A stretch of DNA of 64,000 bases from Rhodanobacter glycinis (GCF_900114325.1 NZ_FOSR01000003.1:248001-312000), one strand, 5' to 3'; counted from the stretch's first letter, positions 36,581-48,312 are shown. The notes: generated by a model not told the origin, from the letters alone. Numbers and translations: made by a program.

Positions 36581-36832
36581 ATGAAAAAAGATGACGTCAA
36601 CCACGTGCGGATCGTTTCAGCCGACATCAGCTCCGAATCATTGAGCGGCATGGTCATCTTCCGGCCGCACTGCGTTCCGCGCACCAGCCACGATGCCAAG
36701 GCGGTGGCGGAACGCTGGTATGCCTTGCGTCCCGGCGAAGTGCGCAGCTTTGCGCGCGCACTGCTGGATGCGGCCGATACGCTGGATCAGAAGGCCAAGT
36801 CACTGCAGGCTGCGCGGATCGTGGAGAGCTGA
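36581..36832 (+). CDS. Hypothetical small protein, 83 residues
   Basis: Not recognised. It starts MKKDDVNHVRIVS and has a helical C-terminal half (KAVAERWYALRPGEVRSFAR, ALLDAADTLDQKAKSLQAAR), with no membrane segment. GAAGG lies about 8 nt before the ATG, which supports translation. It is convergent with pyrF, only 23 bp away. Confidence 0.55.
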   Translation: MKKDDVNHVRIVSADISSESLSGMVIFRPHCVPRTSHDAKAVAERWYALRPGEVRSFARALLDAADTLDQKAKSLQAARIVES

Positions 36833-36855
36833 TCGCAGCAGCTGTCGCCGATTGT

Positions 36856-37674
36856 TCAGCCGTGGCGGTGCCGGTTGATCGTGTCGCGTAGCGTTTGTGC
36901 CGCCGCGCGTGCCGCCGTGGCGAAATCCTCGCCACTTCCGGCATAGAGAATGGCGCGCGACGAGCTGATCATCAGGCCGGTGCCATCGGCGGTGAGGCCA
37001 TGGCGCAGCACGGCTTCCACGTCGCCGCCCTGGGCACCGATGCCGGGCACCAGCAGCGGCATGTCACCGACGCGGGCACGGACTTCGCCCAGTTCTTCCG
37101 GCCAGGTGGCGCCGGTGACAAGCGCGCAATTGCCATTCGCATTCCAGTCGCGGGCGATGGTTTCGGCCACGCGCAGGTACAACGGCGCGCCGCCGCAATC
37201 GAGTGCCTGGAAATCCGCGCCGCCGGGATTGGATGTGCGGCAGAGCAGGATCACGCCCTTGTCGGCATGATCGAGGAACGGCTGGATCGAGTCGCGACCG
37301 AGATACGGGTTCAGCGTCACCGCATCGGCCTGGTAGCGCTCGAACGCTTCGCTGGCGTAATGCTTTGCGGTGCTGCCGATGTCGCCGCGCTTGGCGTCCA
37401 GGATCACCGGTACATCCGGGTGGTGTTCGTGGATATGCGCAATCAGCCGTTCCAGCACGTCTTCGGCGCGCAAGGCGGCGAAATGCGCGATCTGCGGCTT
37501 GAACGCGCAGGCCAGGTCGGCGGTGGCATCGACAATGGCGGCACAGAAATCGAACACCGCATCCGGCGCATTTCGCAGGTGGGCGGGGAATTTCGCCGGT
37601 TCCGGATCCAGGCCCACGCAGACCAGGGTGCCATGCTCGCGCCAGCGCTTTTGCAGGGTGTCGTGGAAGCGCAT
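36856..37674 (-). CDS. pyrF: Orotidine 5'-phosphate decarboxylase (type 2)
   Basis: This 272-residue TIM-barrel enzyme makes UMP from OMP. The active-site block [16 protein letters not shown] carries the catalytic lysine and aspartates. The opening [14 protein letters not shown] and the length (about 270) mark the longer type 2 subfamily rather than the roughly 235-residue E. coli type. It stands alone on minus, divergent from the TonB receptor gene. Confidence 0.96.
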   Translation of the reverse strand: MRFHDTLQKRWREHGTLVCVGLDPEPAKFPAHLRNAPDAVFDFCAAIVDATADLACAFKPQIAHFAALRAEDVLERLIAHIHEHHPDVPVILDAKRGDIGSTAKHYASEAFERYQADAVTLNPYLGRDSIQPFLDHADKGVILLCRTSNPGGADFQALDCGGAPLYLRVAETIARDWNANGNCALVTGATWPEELGEVRARVGDMPLLVPGIGAQGGDVEAVLRHGLTADGTGLMISSSRAILYAGSGEDFATAARAAAQTLRDTINRHRHG

Positions 37675-38051
37675 CGCATGGATCTCCGGCAGGGAACGGG
37701 CCGTATAGTCTAGCGAAGCGGCCCGTTCGCGTGCTCCTTCGCCCGGTGGGTGCGTGGACGTGCCCGGGCCCTGTGCAAGGTCCCCGAAGGGTGTGTGAAC
37801 TCCCGTCCAACGGGCCTATACGCGGATGTTTGCTCTGCACGGTGCCGCGGCGACGTCCGTTTCGCCGGCCGTCGGCGATGATCGGCGAAACGGTGGCTGC
37901 AGCCACTGATGGCCGTCAAGGTGGCTTCCCGCGGTCATCTTCGGTGGATCAGCCCTTCGCGGAGGGGGCCGGTTTCCGCATGGGGTTCCGGTTTTTTTGC
38001 GCCGCAGCGTGACATCTTTCGCCGTCGGCGTACTAATTGGCTCCAGGGAGC

Positions 38052-38065
38052 TTAGATCGATCCAA
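38052..38065. promoter_or_regulatory. Distal LacI-type operator-like site
   Basis: TTAGATCGATCCAA, a near-palindrome with a central CG as in LacI-family operators. It is identical to the site at 38426. Confidence 0.5.
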
Positions 38066-38425
38066 ATTTATCGTGATCCAGATCATGCCGCAGTCCGAAA
38101 GACTCGCATGGCTGGATCGGTCCGAGGTGGGGAGGGGCAGGGCACGCCGACGCGTGTCGCCATGGCCACGACTTTCCGCCAGACAGATTCGAGGAGAGGT
38201 GGAAAGCCGCATGAAACCTGAATTCGCCCGCATTTCCGCGATGGCACGCCCGGACACGACCCGTGTACGGGTGTGGATCGCGATGCCTGCCGTCGCTTCC
38301 GGTGGCGCAGCGGACGACCGCCAGCGGCTTTTCCTGCACCCAGTCCGATCATTCGCCGTCGCGCAAGCGCGGTCCTGAAACATCCGGTGTCGATGCTGAG
38401 CCGCCGGAGCGCTGGTGGGTAAAAT

Positions 38426-38439
38426 TTAGATCGATCCAA
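38426..38439. promoter_or_regulatory. Proximal LacI-type operator-like site
   Basis: TTAGATCGATCCAA, the same 14 bp as at 38052, spaced 374 bp. The AT-richer flank AAAATTTAGATC may overlap a promoter. The regulator is not encoded in the window. Confidence 0.5.
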
Positions 38440-38556
38440 CTTCATGAAAAAAGCAAGGCAACAACCGCAAGAATCACGCTTCCAGTTGCATGTGATCAAA
38501 CGGGGGATCACCGCATCGAATCCGGAAGAACGCACATCAAATGGGGATCAAACAAC

Positions 38557-41500
38557 ATGACTGACCTGCTGCATGTCTCTACCCGCAAGCCGTTGTATAC
38601 CGCGCTCGCCCTGGTGACCTTGTCATTCGGCGGCTACATGGGTGTACCCGAGGTTGCCTTTGCCGCGCAGACCACGCCTGCCGCGACACCGGCGACCACG
38701 CCGCCCGCCCAGGCGACCGACAGCGCGAATGCGAAAAAGAAGGCCGACAAGAAAAAGGGCAACGACGCCAACAATCCGGCCAACCTCGCGGCGGTCATCG
38801 TCACCGGCTATCGCCAGTCGATCGATCAGAACCTGCAGGACAAGCGCTATTCGAACTCGATCGTCGAGGTCATCAACGCGCAGAACATCTCGCAGTTCCC
38901 GGCCAAGAACATTGCCGACGCGCTGGCCCACGTACCTGGCGTGGTCATCACGCGCGAATCCGGCGAAGGCAAGACGGTCAGCATCCGCGGCCTGGCGCCC
39001 GAGCTCACGCTGACCGAATTGAACGGCAACTACGTGGCTTCGGCCGACACCTCGTCCGGCCTGACGCGTTCGTTCAATTACACCCTGATGCCGGCCAACA
39101 TGTTCTCGGACATCAAGCTCTACAAGAGCCTGGAAGCACGTCTGGACGAAGGCGGCATCGGCGGCAATGTCGACTTGCGCACACGCCGTCCGCTGGAGAT
39201 GGCCGCCAATGACGGTTTCGTCTCCGTCAATGGCGCGGGTGCCGACAACAACAGCAAGATCAAGCCGCAGGTGTCCGCCTTGTGGTCCTGGAAAAACAAG
39301 GACGAGACGTTCGGCTTCCTGGTCGCCGGTTCCTACCAGGAGCGTCACGACACCGATTACACCGCCAATGCGTCGAGCTGGCACTGGTGGTCCAACAACT
39401 GCACCGATTACGCAAGTTGCACCGCGCCGCCGACGAACGTGAGCGGCCAGGCCTACGGCCCCGACGTGGCGCCCAACCTGGCCCTGTGGCCGGGTGGTGG
39501 CGTGGTCGACCAGTCCGGCAAGGTCTACTCGGGTTACTGGATGCCGCAGCAGTTCAGCACCAGCCAGAACCAGCTGAGCCTGAAGACCAAGGGCCTGCAG
39601 GCCACCGTGCAGTTCAAGCCCACCGACCATTTCCTGCTGACCGGCAACTACTTCCGCTTCCAGCATCAGCAGACACAGATAACCAATACCCTGGAAGTGC
39701 CCGAGTGGGGCCTGCCCAGCAATCACGACTTCACCGACCAGCAAGGCCGCCTGCTTGCGCCGAACGGCCTGACCTTCGATCCGTCGGGCACCGTGGTCAC
39801 CGGCGCCAATTACGTGTTGCCGCCGGCCGGCGTCGGCTGCAACGCGACGACGAATCCCAGCACCGGTGCGCAGCGTCAGGCGGTGAATGTCTGCTCCACC
39901 GAGATTCCGTGGCTCAACGGCAATTACTCGGTTGAAAAGGCGACGTCGCAGACCGTCAACCTCGAAGGCGAGTGGGACGGCAGTGGCAACCTCAGCGCCA
40001 CGTTCAACGTCGGCCGCACCTGGGCAACCGGCGGCCCGTCGATCGAGCTGGGCATGGCTGCCAAGCCGCGCAACTTCGTCAACGGCCAGTGGGTGGACGG
40101 CAGCACCGGCGCCGCATGGACGCTGAATGGCAAGCCGACCATCATGGTCTCGCCCAACGTGTTGCAGAACATGCTGGCAGGCCAGGGACAGGTGGATCTG
40201 GGCTCGACCGGCTCCGGCATGGTCAACACCAGCACCTCGCAGAACTTCGCCCAGGCAGACTTCACCTGGGCCTTCGACGACAGCTGGATGCAATCGCTGC
40301 AGTTTGGCGTGAAGTACCGCGACAACCACGCCGAACAGCAGAGCAACGAATTGCGCTGGTACTGCAAGGGCACCACGCTGCAGTTCCAGACCTGCGACCC
40401 GAATGCCGGCCAGTTGCCGGCGGGCTTCCTGCTGCCGAATGCGCTGAATGGCAACAACGAGGCCTTCAACGACAACCTCTTCCCGGCGATCAATTTCCCG
40501 GCTTACTACAACCACCTCAACTCGACCTACGATCGGGTGCTCTACAACCACCCCGAAAACAAGTCGTCGATCCAGGAGAAGATTGCCGCGGCCTACGTCC
40601 AGGCGAACTTCGCCACGGATTCGTTGCGTGGCAATGTCGGCCTGCGTTTCGTCAGCACGCAGCAGGACATCACGGTGGCCGACGAGATCACCACCAACAA
40701 TGCGGTGTATTACCACGATGCGAGCGGCAACATCCTGATCTGCCCGGCCAGTGGCGTGAACGCCGGTGGCGGACCGTGCGCACCGGGTGACTTCCAGTAT
40801 CTGCCGCGCGAACAGTCGGTGATCCAGTCGTTCACCAACGCGACCACCAGCAAGCGGTACAACAAGCTGTTGCCCAGCTTCAACATCGCCTGGACGCTGC
40901 CGAACAACTTCGTGATCCGTGCCGCCGGTTCGCAGGCGATGGCTCGTGCCAACTACACCGACCTGGCTCAGCTGGGCAGCCTGACCAACAACACGCAGGC
41001 CTACTACAACGATCGCAGCCAGTTCGGCGCACCGCCTCCGGGCTGGTACGGCAGCGGCGCCAATGCGGACCTGAAGCCGTTCACCGCCACCCAGTTCGAC
41101 CTGGCGGGCGAGTGGTACTACGCGCCGGAGTCCGTCATCGGCGTGGACCTGTTCCAGAAGAAGGTGAAGAACTTCGTCGTGCCGGTTACCGTCAACAACA
41201 TCAACGTGGATGTGGGCGGCACGCAGCAGAACTTCCTGCAGTACAGCACCAACGCCAATGGCCGTTCGGGCACGTCCAAGGGCGTGGAGCTCTACACGCA
41301 GCACACCTACGAGTCGGGCTTTGGCTACATCGCCAACTACACCCTCAACAAGACCAGCGAAACGCCGGTTTCGCTGGGCGATACGCAGGTGGGCAAGTCG
41401 GAGCTGATCGGCAGCGCCAAGTACGCGGCGAACGTGTCGCTGTTCTATCAGAAGAACGGCCTGCTGCTGCGCGCCTCCGACAACTGGACGGGCCGCACCA

Positions 41501-41736
41501 TGCAAGGTCTGTCGTCGGGTCTGCCGGTCTATACGCGGCCGTACCACCAGATCGATCTGAACGGTGACTACGAGTTCAACAAGCACTTCACGGTGACCGC
41601 GTCGATCATCAACCTGACGAAGTCCCTGGAGCGCTCCTACCTGGGTGGCGATACCTCGGCGCGACTGAACCAGCTGGAATACGCCGGACGCCAGTACTAC
41701 GTGGGCGTCACGTACAAGTTTGGCGATGGCAAGTAA
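38557..41736 (+). CDS. TonB-dependent receptor (Xanthomonas-type, glycan uptake)
   Basis: This 1059-residue outer-membrane protein has a signal peptide (about 1-36, ending AFA) and an Ala/Lys-rich linker. The plug domain follows (VIVTGYRQSIDQNL, ISQFPAKNIADALAHVPGV, EGKTVSIRGLAPE), then a long beta barrel ending in VGVTYKFGDGK. It probably imports an oligosaccharide with TonB energy. ATG 38557 starts the signal peptide. The GH92 and phosphatase-fold genes lie downstream on the same strand, forming a TonB-receptor glycan-use unit, so an N-glycan or mannoside is a reasonable guess for the substrate. Confidence 0.94.
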   Translation: MTDLLHVSTRKPLYTALALVTLSFGGYMGVPEVAFAAQTTPAATPATTPPAQATDSANAKKKADKKKGNDANNPANLAAVIVTGYRQSIDQNLQDKRYSNSIVEVINAQNISQFPAKNIADALAHVPGVVITRESGEGKTVSIRGLAPELTLTELNGNYVASADTSSGLTRSFNYTLMPANMFSDIKLYKSLEARLDEGGIGGNVDLRTRRPLEMAANDGFVSVNGAGADNNSKIKPQVSALWSWKNKDETFGFLVAGSYQERHDTDYTANASSWHWWSNNCTDYASCTAPPTNVSGQAYGPDVAPNLALWPGGGVVDQSGKVYSGYWMPQQFSTSQNQLSLKTKGLQATVQFKPTDHFLLTGNYFRFQHQQTQITNTLEVPEWGLPSNHDFTDQQGRLLAPNGLTFDPSGTVVTGANYVLPPAGVGCNATTNPSTGAQRQAVNVCSTEIPWLNGNYSVEKATSQTVNLEGEWDGSGNLSATFNVGRTWATGGPSIELGMAAKPRNFVNGQWVDGSTGAAWTLNGKPTIMVSPNVLQNMLAGQGQVDLGSTGSGMVNTSTSQNFAQADFTWAFDDSWMQSLQFGVKYRDNHAEQQSNELRWYCKGTTLQFQTCDPNAGQLPAGFLLPNALNGNNEAFNDNLFPAINFPAYYNHLNSTYDRVLYNHPENKSSIQEKIAAAYVQANFATDSLRGNVGLRFVSTQQDITVADEITTNNAVYYHDASGNILICPASGVNAGGGPCAPGDFQYLPREQSVIQSFTNATTSKRYNKLLPSFNIAWTLPNNFVIRAAGSQAMARANYTDLAQLGSLTNNTQAYYNDRSQFGAPPPGWYGSGANADLKPFTATQFDLAGEWYYAPESVIGVDLFQKKVKNFVVPVTVNNINVDVGGTQQNFLQYSTNANGRSGTSKGVELYTQHTYESGFGYIANYTLNKTSETPVSLGDTQVGKSELIGSAKYAANVSLFYQKNGLLLRASDNWTGRTMQGLSSGLPVYTRPYHQIDLNGDYEFNKHFTVTASIINLTKSLERSYLGGDTSARLNQLEYAGRQYYVGVTYKFGDGK

Positions 41737-41786
41737 GTAGCAAGGCGCGGGCGCGGGGTCAGGCCCTCCCCCCTGACCTCGCGCGG

Positions 41787-41818
41787 ATGCCGGGCCTCCC
41801 ATGGGGGAGGCCCGGCAT
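41787..41818 (+). repeat. Perfect 14-bp stem-loop between receptor and GH92 gene
   Basis: ATGCCGGGCCTCCC at 41787-41800 and its exact complement at 41805-41818 flank a 4-nt loop. No T-tract follows, so it may stabilise or process the mRNA and lower GH92 expression relative to the receptor. A GGTCAGG/CCTGACC pair lies just upstream. Confidence 0.7.
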
Positions 41819-41972
41819 ACCGGCAAGGCATCGAGCGGACGGCTCGATGAAAAATGGCCCACGTATCCCGACCCGGTCTGCGCGTCATCCGCCGCAGTCT
41901 CCGGCCGCCATGCGTCGGCTCCGGGCCCATGCATGGAGAAGGGCACACCTCCATCTTCCCACCGGAAAAACC

Positions 41973-44372
41973 ATGAACACATCTGCAGCGAACCCCCGTT
42001 GCCGCACGTCATCGATCCGCAATCGCTCCAGCGCGCTGGCAGCCATGCTGGTGCTCTTCGCCCTGGGAGGCGCGAGTGCGATTCACGCGCATGACGACAA
42101 GGGATCGCAGCAGGCGATGCAGTCCGTCGACGAAGCCAACCCGCTGGTGGGCACCGCGCCGCTGGACAAGCAGTCACTGATCGGCAATGCACCGCCTCCG
42201 GGCGAGCCGCTGTATTCGGGCATGGATTCGCCGGGCGCGCGTTTGCCGCACAGTGCGGTCGAGGCAGCGCCGGTCAACAACAATCTCGATCTCAGCTATC
42301 CCACCGGCGTGGGCACGCCTTACTACTATCCCAACCCGACGATGATCGGTTTCACCGGCGGTGGCGGTTCGACCTACGGCGGTGGCGCCGAACCGATGAT
42401 CATGCCGGTGGTGGGCGACTGGACGGTGCCGCCGGACTACGCGCAGTCGTATTACGACAAGACGCGCGAGAAAGCCTCGCCCGGCTACTACTCGGTCTGG
42501 CTCAACACATTCCGTACCCGGGTCGAACTGACGGCGACGCAGTGGACCAGCCTGATGCGCTTCACCTTTCCGGCGAGCCATCGTTCCAACGTCATCATCA
42601 ACCTGCGTCGCCTGGGCGGCAACGTGGAAGTGGTCGGCGATCGCACCATCCGTGGTGTCGATGCAGGCTGGCATGGCAGGAAGGGTGAGTGGTTCGTCGC
42701 CGAGTTCTCGCGGCCGTTCGCCAGCTTTGGCACCTTTCACGCCATCCCCAGCCATGACGACTGGGGTATCGGCGACAAGGACGTGCAGGCCAATCGGCGC
42801 GTGACCTCGGGCAGTTACGCGGGCGCCTATGTGACCTTCGATACGCAGGCCGGCGAGCAGGTGCTGGTGAAGATCGCCCATAGCCCGACTGCCGCCGAAG
42901 CCGAGCAGCGACTGCACGAGGAAGACCCGGACTGGGACTTCGCCCGCGTGCACAAGCAGGCGCGCGAGGCGTGGGCGAAACTGTTTGACCGCGTCCAGGT
43001 CACCGGCGGCACGCCGAAGCAGCGCATGCTGTTCTACTCGACGCTGTACGCATCCTTTGCCAGCCCGCGACTGGTGGCCCGCAAGGGCCAGCGGTTCACC
43101 GACGTCGACGGCCAAGTCCGGGTGGCGAAGTACGACCGCTACGGCACCGTGCCGTTCTGGGATACCGGCCGCAACCAGATCGTGCTGCTGATGCTGCTTG
43201 AGCCGAAGATGGTGCAGGACATCATGCGCTCCGAGCTCGACATGGCACGCGAACGCGGCTACATGGACACCTCGTTCCATGGCGACAATGCGGTGTTCCT
43301 GTATGACGGCGCGTGGCAGCGCGGCATTCCGTTCGACTACGCCGCCGCGTACGTCTACCTGCGCAAGAACGCGACCGACCCGAACGGACCGCGCCATTAT
43401 CTGGCCGAGTACGAAAAGAACGGCTGGATCTCCGACATCGTGCCACCGGGCAATCCCAGTCCGCCGTATGCCGGCGGCAAGGCCGGCGTCGCCACCACGC
43501 TGGAATACGCCTGGGACGACCACGCGATGGCCAACATGGCACAGCGGCTCGGCAAGACGGCCGACGCGAAGATGTTCATGGGTCGTGCGGCGAACTACCA
43601 CAACGTGTTCGACGCGTCGGTGGGCTTCATGCGCGGCAAGACCGCGGACGGCAAATGGATTTCGCCGTTCGATCCCGACGAGCCGTACTACAACTTCATG
43701 TCGAAGGAAGGCTCGGGCTGGTCCACGCTGTGGCTGGTGCCGCAGGATGTGCAGGGCCTGATCGACCTGCTCAGCGGACGCGCAGCATTCAACGCCAAGC
43801 TCGATACGTTCTTCACCAAACCCTACCGGCCCAAGGGCATCTGCCGCGATTGCACCGGCGTGATCGGGCAATACGTGCAAGGCAACCAGCCCGACCAGCA
43901 GGCAGCCTACCTCTACGACTGGAGCGGCCAGCCGTGGAAGACGCAGGCGCTGGTACGGCGCATCCTCGCCGAGATGTACGGCAGCGATGCCAGCGGTTAC
44001 GCCTTCCCCGGCATGGACGACCAGGGCTCGACATCGTCCTGGTACGTGCTGAGCGCGATGGGCTTCTATCCGGTCGATCCGTCCATGCCTGACTACATCA
44101 TCGGCAGCCCGATCTTCGACACGATGAGTCTGAAGATGGGCAACGGCAAGGTGCTCAAGATCGTCGCGCGCAACAACTCGACCACGAACAAGTACATCCA
44201 GTCAGCCACGCTCAACGGCAAGCCGTGGAACAAACCCTGGTTCAGCCAGGCGGACATCGCCAACGGCGCCACGCTGGTGCTCACGATGGGACCGACACCG
44301 AACAAGGCCTGGGGCGCCGACCCGGCCGATGTGCCGCCGTCGATGACGGCGCAGGGGCATGGTCGCCAGTGA
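41973..44372 (+). CDS. Glycoside hydrolase family 92 (alpha-mannosidase), secreted
   Basis: This 799-residue protein has a signal peptide (about 1-39, ending IHA), an N-terminal beta-sandwich (about 45-300) and the GH92 (alpha/alpha)6 catalytic barrel. Family blocks: TVPFWDTGRNQ, GYMDTSFHGDNA, TLEYAWDDHAMA and GYAFPGMDDQGSTSSWYVLSA (in parts). Here the usual E-D-x-G acid pair appears as D-D-Q-G. GH92 enzymes are calcium-dependent exo-alpha-mannosidases that invert the anomeric carbon, acting on N-glycans or mannan. It probably works with the receptor upstream. Confidence 0.92.
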   Translation: MNTSAANPRCRTSSIRNRSSALAAMLVLFALGGASAIHAHDDKGSQQAMQSVDEANPLVGTAPLDKQSLIGNAPPPGEPLYSGMDSPGARLPHSAVEAAPVNNNLDLSYPTGVGTPYYYPNPTMIGFTGGGGSTYGGGAEPMIMPVVGDWTVPPDYAQSYYDKTREKASPGYYSVWLNTFRTRVELTATQWTSLMRFTFPASHRSNVIINLRRLGGNVEVVGDRTIRGVDAGWHGRKGEWFVAEFSRPFASFGTFHAIPSHDDWGIGDKDVQANRRVTSGSYAGAYVTFDTQAGEQVLVKIAHSPTAAEAEQRLHEEDPDWDFARVHKQAREAWAKLFDRVQVTGGTPKQRMLFYSTLYASFASPRLVARKGQRFTDVDGQVRVAKYDRYGTVPFWDTGRNQIVLLMLLEPKMVQDIMRSELDMARERGYMDTSFHGDNAVFLYDGAWQRGIPFDYAAAYVYLRKNATDPNGPRHYLAEYEKNGWISDIVPPGNPSPPYAGGKAGVATTLEYAWDDHAMANMAQRLGKTADAKMFMGRAANYHNVFDASVGFMRGKTADGKWISPFDPDEPYYNFMSKEGSGWSTLWLVPQDVQGLIDLLSGRAAFNAKLDTFFTKPYRPKGICRDCTGVIGQYVQGNQPDQQAAYLYDWSGQPWKTQALVRRILAEMYGSDASGYAFPGMDDQGSTSSWYVLSAMGFYPVDPSMPDYIIGSPIFDTMSLKMGNGKVLKIVARNNSTTNKYIQSATLNGKPWNKPWFSQADIANGATLVLTMGPTPNKAWGADPADVPPSMTAQGHGRQ

Positions 44373-44385
44373 CCTGACATCTTCC

Positions 44386-44402
44386 GCGAGCGGGCTCCTA
44401 CA
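44386..44402. repeat. Solo half-unit of repeat family B
   Basis: CGCGAGCGGGCTCCTAC is one arm of family B without its partner. It lies between the GH92 and phosphatase-fold genes. Confidence 0.6.
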
Positions 44403-44452
44403 CTGGCGGAAGACGCTCTCCATCTCGCTTTTTCTCCACAAGGAGTTGCACC

Positions 44453-45319
44453 ATGCGTCTACTGCCGCGACTTTTCCTGATATCCGGACTCGCGCTTGCT
44501 TCGGGCATGGCCTGTGCCGTGCTGCCGCCGGGCACGCATGACCTTCGCGTGATGACTTTCAACGTGCGTTACGGCGAGGCCAAGGACGGCATCAATGCCT
44601 GGCCCAAACGCCGCGACCTGATGGTGCAGGTGATCCGCTCGGAGCACCCCGACATCCTGGGGACGCAGGAGCTGCTCTCGCCGCAGGGCGACTATCTGCA
44701 GCAACACCTGCCCGGCTACAAGTGGTTTGGCATGGGCCGCAACGGCAACGAGATCAACACGAACGACAACGAGCACATGGGCGTGTTCTACGACACCACG
44801 CGCCTGAAAGTGCTCAAGTCGGGCAACTTCTGGTTTTCCGATACGCCGGACAAGCCGGGCAGCATGAGCTTCGGTCAGCCGATGCCGCGCATGGTCACCT
44901 GGGCGGAATTCCAGGACTTGCGCAGCGGCAAGACGTTCTACTACTACAACACGCACTTCCCGTATCAGGATGGCGCCCGGACCGACGCGATCCGCGAGCG
45001 CTGCGCCGCGGAAATCCGGAAACGCCTGGCCAAGCTGCCGGCGTCACTGCCGTTCATCCTGACCGGCGACTTCAACACCACGCCCGACAGCAAGACGCAT
45101 GCCGTGTTGACCCAGGTTCTGCACGACGCGCGCATCTCGGCGCCCCGGCATGAAGGCCCGGAAGGCACCTTCCACGGTTTCACCGGACATGCGACCGACC
45201 GCATCGACTGGATTCTCTATCGCGGCGTGAAAGCCGACGACGTCCGCACCATCACCACGCACCACGGCAAGGTCTATCCGTCCGACCACTTCCCCGTGGT
45301 CGCGGATTTCAGCTGGTAG
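44453..45319 (+). CDS. Endonuclease/exonuclease/phosphatase family protein, secreted
   Basis: This 288-residue protein has a signal peptide (about 1-22, ending CA). An EEP fold follows: RVMTFNVRYG, GTQE, YNTHF, LTGDFNTTPDS and YPSDHFPV, with all expected metal and catalytic residues (N, E, D-N, D-H). Secreted EEP proteins can be phosphodiesterases, nucleases or sugar-phosphate phosphatases. Its place after GH92 suggests removal of a phosphate from glycans, for example mannose phosphates, but this is inference. AAGGAG precedes the ATG. Confidence 0.88.
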   Translation: MRLLPRLFLISGLALASGMACAVLPPGTHDLRVMTFNVRYGEAKDGINAWPKRRDLMVQVIRSEHPDILGTQELLSPQGDYLQQHLPGYKWFGMGRNGNEINTNDNEHMGVFYDTTRLKVLKSGNFWFSDTPDKPGSMSFGQPMPRMVTWAEFQDLRSGKTFYYYNTHFPYQDGARTDAIRERCAAEIRKRLAKLPASLPFILTGDFNTTPDSKTHAVLTQVLHDARISAPRHEGPEGTFHGFTGHATDRIDWILYRGVKADDVRTITTHHGKVYPSDHFPVVADFSW

Positions 45320-45387
45320 GGGTCGGTACCATCACGCTGGCCTGCATCCCTTTCCCGCAGGAGGGGGCAGCATGCTCGAAAACCATC

Positions 45388-45464
45388 TAGGAGCGCACCC
45401 TGTGCGCGAATGCTGTTGGCTTCGATCAGACATCAGAGCATTCGCGCACAGGGTGCGCTCCTAC
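45388..45464. repeat. Palindromic repeat family A, copy A3
   Basis: TAGGAGCGCACCCTGTGCGC and its complement flank a loop with TTGGCTTCGATCAGA. It lies in the convergent gap between the phosphatase-fold gene and ettA. Confidence 0.9.
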
Positions 45465-45562
45465 AAAAACGGTCGTTACAAGCGGGTGTGCAGAAGGGGG
45501 AGTATTTGCTGCTCCCTTATCATGGATAGGGCGACCGGATCGGCCGCTCCTACCAGCATCAG

Positions 45563-47224
<1,662 letters not shown>

Positions 47225-47391
47225 GTCGACTCCGGAGGCTGCACTGCGGCGGGCACCCGGCTGGGTGCCGCACAAACCCCCATTATAGCGGTTGCCGCGA
47301 TCGACCGGCGCCCGCCTTTTGCCATGCCGCCGCACGGCACAAGCCATCTCTGCCAGTGATTCTGCCTGCTCAGCGGACTGGGGCAGGACAC

Positions 47392-48312
47392 ATGAACAGG
47401 AGCGTGGAACGGGGCGGGGTGCGGCTGGCGGCATTCGATCGCTGGCTGGGCTGGCGATCGATGGCGCGCGGCCGACTCGCCGTCTTCACCCATGAATTCG
47501 TCTGTTTTGGCCTGAAACAGGCCTCTGCCTGCCTGTTCGGCGGGCTGATGGTGGCCTTGCTGCTGGTGAGCTGGCGCTGGTATCCACGCGATGCCTGGCT
47601 GGCGCGCTACGATTTCCTCACCTTGGCCGCCGTGGCGATCCAGTGCGGCTTGCTGCTGGCCCGGCTGGAAAGTCGCGAGGAGGCGAAGGTGATCCTGCTG
47701 TTCCACGTGGTCGGCACGGCGATGGAACTGTTCAAGACCGCGGTGGGCTCGTGGAGCTACCCGGAACCCTCGCTGCTGCGACTGGGCGGCGTGCCGCTGT
47801 TTACCGGCTTCATGTACGCGGCCGTGGGCAGCTACATCGCCCGTGCCTGGCGGTTATTCGATTTCCGCTTCAGCCGGCACCCGCCATTTGGGGCGACGGT
47901 GGCGCTGGCCGTGGCCATCTACCTCAATTTCTTTACCCATCACTACCTTCCGGATGCCCGGCCGGTGCTGTTTGTGGCGGTGGCGGTGCTGTTCGGCCGT
48001 TGCCAGGTGCACTACCGGGTCCGACGGATACACCGGCGCATGCCGCTGCTGTTGGGCTTCGTGCTGGTGGCGCTGTTCATCTGGGGGGCCGAAAACATCG
48101 GTACATACAGTCACGCATGGTTGTATCCGGCGCAGCGGCACGGTTGGCACATGGTCCCGCCCGGCAAGCTGGGTTCGTGGCTGCTGCTGATGATCATCAG
48201 TTACGTGATGGTGTCGGTGCTGCACCGGCCGAATCGGGTGCCGGTGGCCGCAACCCGGCGGCGGCGCTACACTTTCGGGATTAACCTCCACCACCCACCC
48301 GCAGAGGCTCGA
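47392..48312 (+). CDS. DUF817 family membrane protein lacking its own stop codon
   Basis: It starts MNRSVERGG at 47392 and has about eight membrane helices. DUF817 features: [47 protein letters not shown] and [14 protein letters not shown]. The family-like part ends near [16 protein letters not shown] (about 48230). No stop codon follows: the same frame continues through about 25 linker codons straight into glyA and ends only at 49566. Translation from 47392 would thus give a 724-residue DUF817-SHMT fusion. The end at 48312 is an arbitrary border at the glyA start. Function of DUF817 is unknown. Confidence 0.75.

Larger units (their letters stand above)
37675..38556 (+). promoter_or_regulatory. 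882-bp regulatory gap upstream of the TonB receptor
   Basis: No convincing gene is present; short open frames here lack family features. It holds two identical 14-bp sites TTAGATCGATCCAA, at 38052-38065 and 38426-38439, which are near-palindromes centred on CG. The right one is about 118 bp before the receptor ATG. This is unusually long for the genome and suggests looping control or a long leader. Confidence 0.5.

Noticed and set aside
37731-38378. Small open frames in the pyrF-receptor gap
   Set aside because: They overlap the operator-like sites, have no good ribosome site or family features, and several are possible on both strands.
38623-42192. A reverse-strand open frame of nearly 1190 codons opposite the TonB receptor
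   Set aside because: It is a shadow of the receptor and the start of GH92; no family features.
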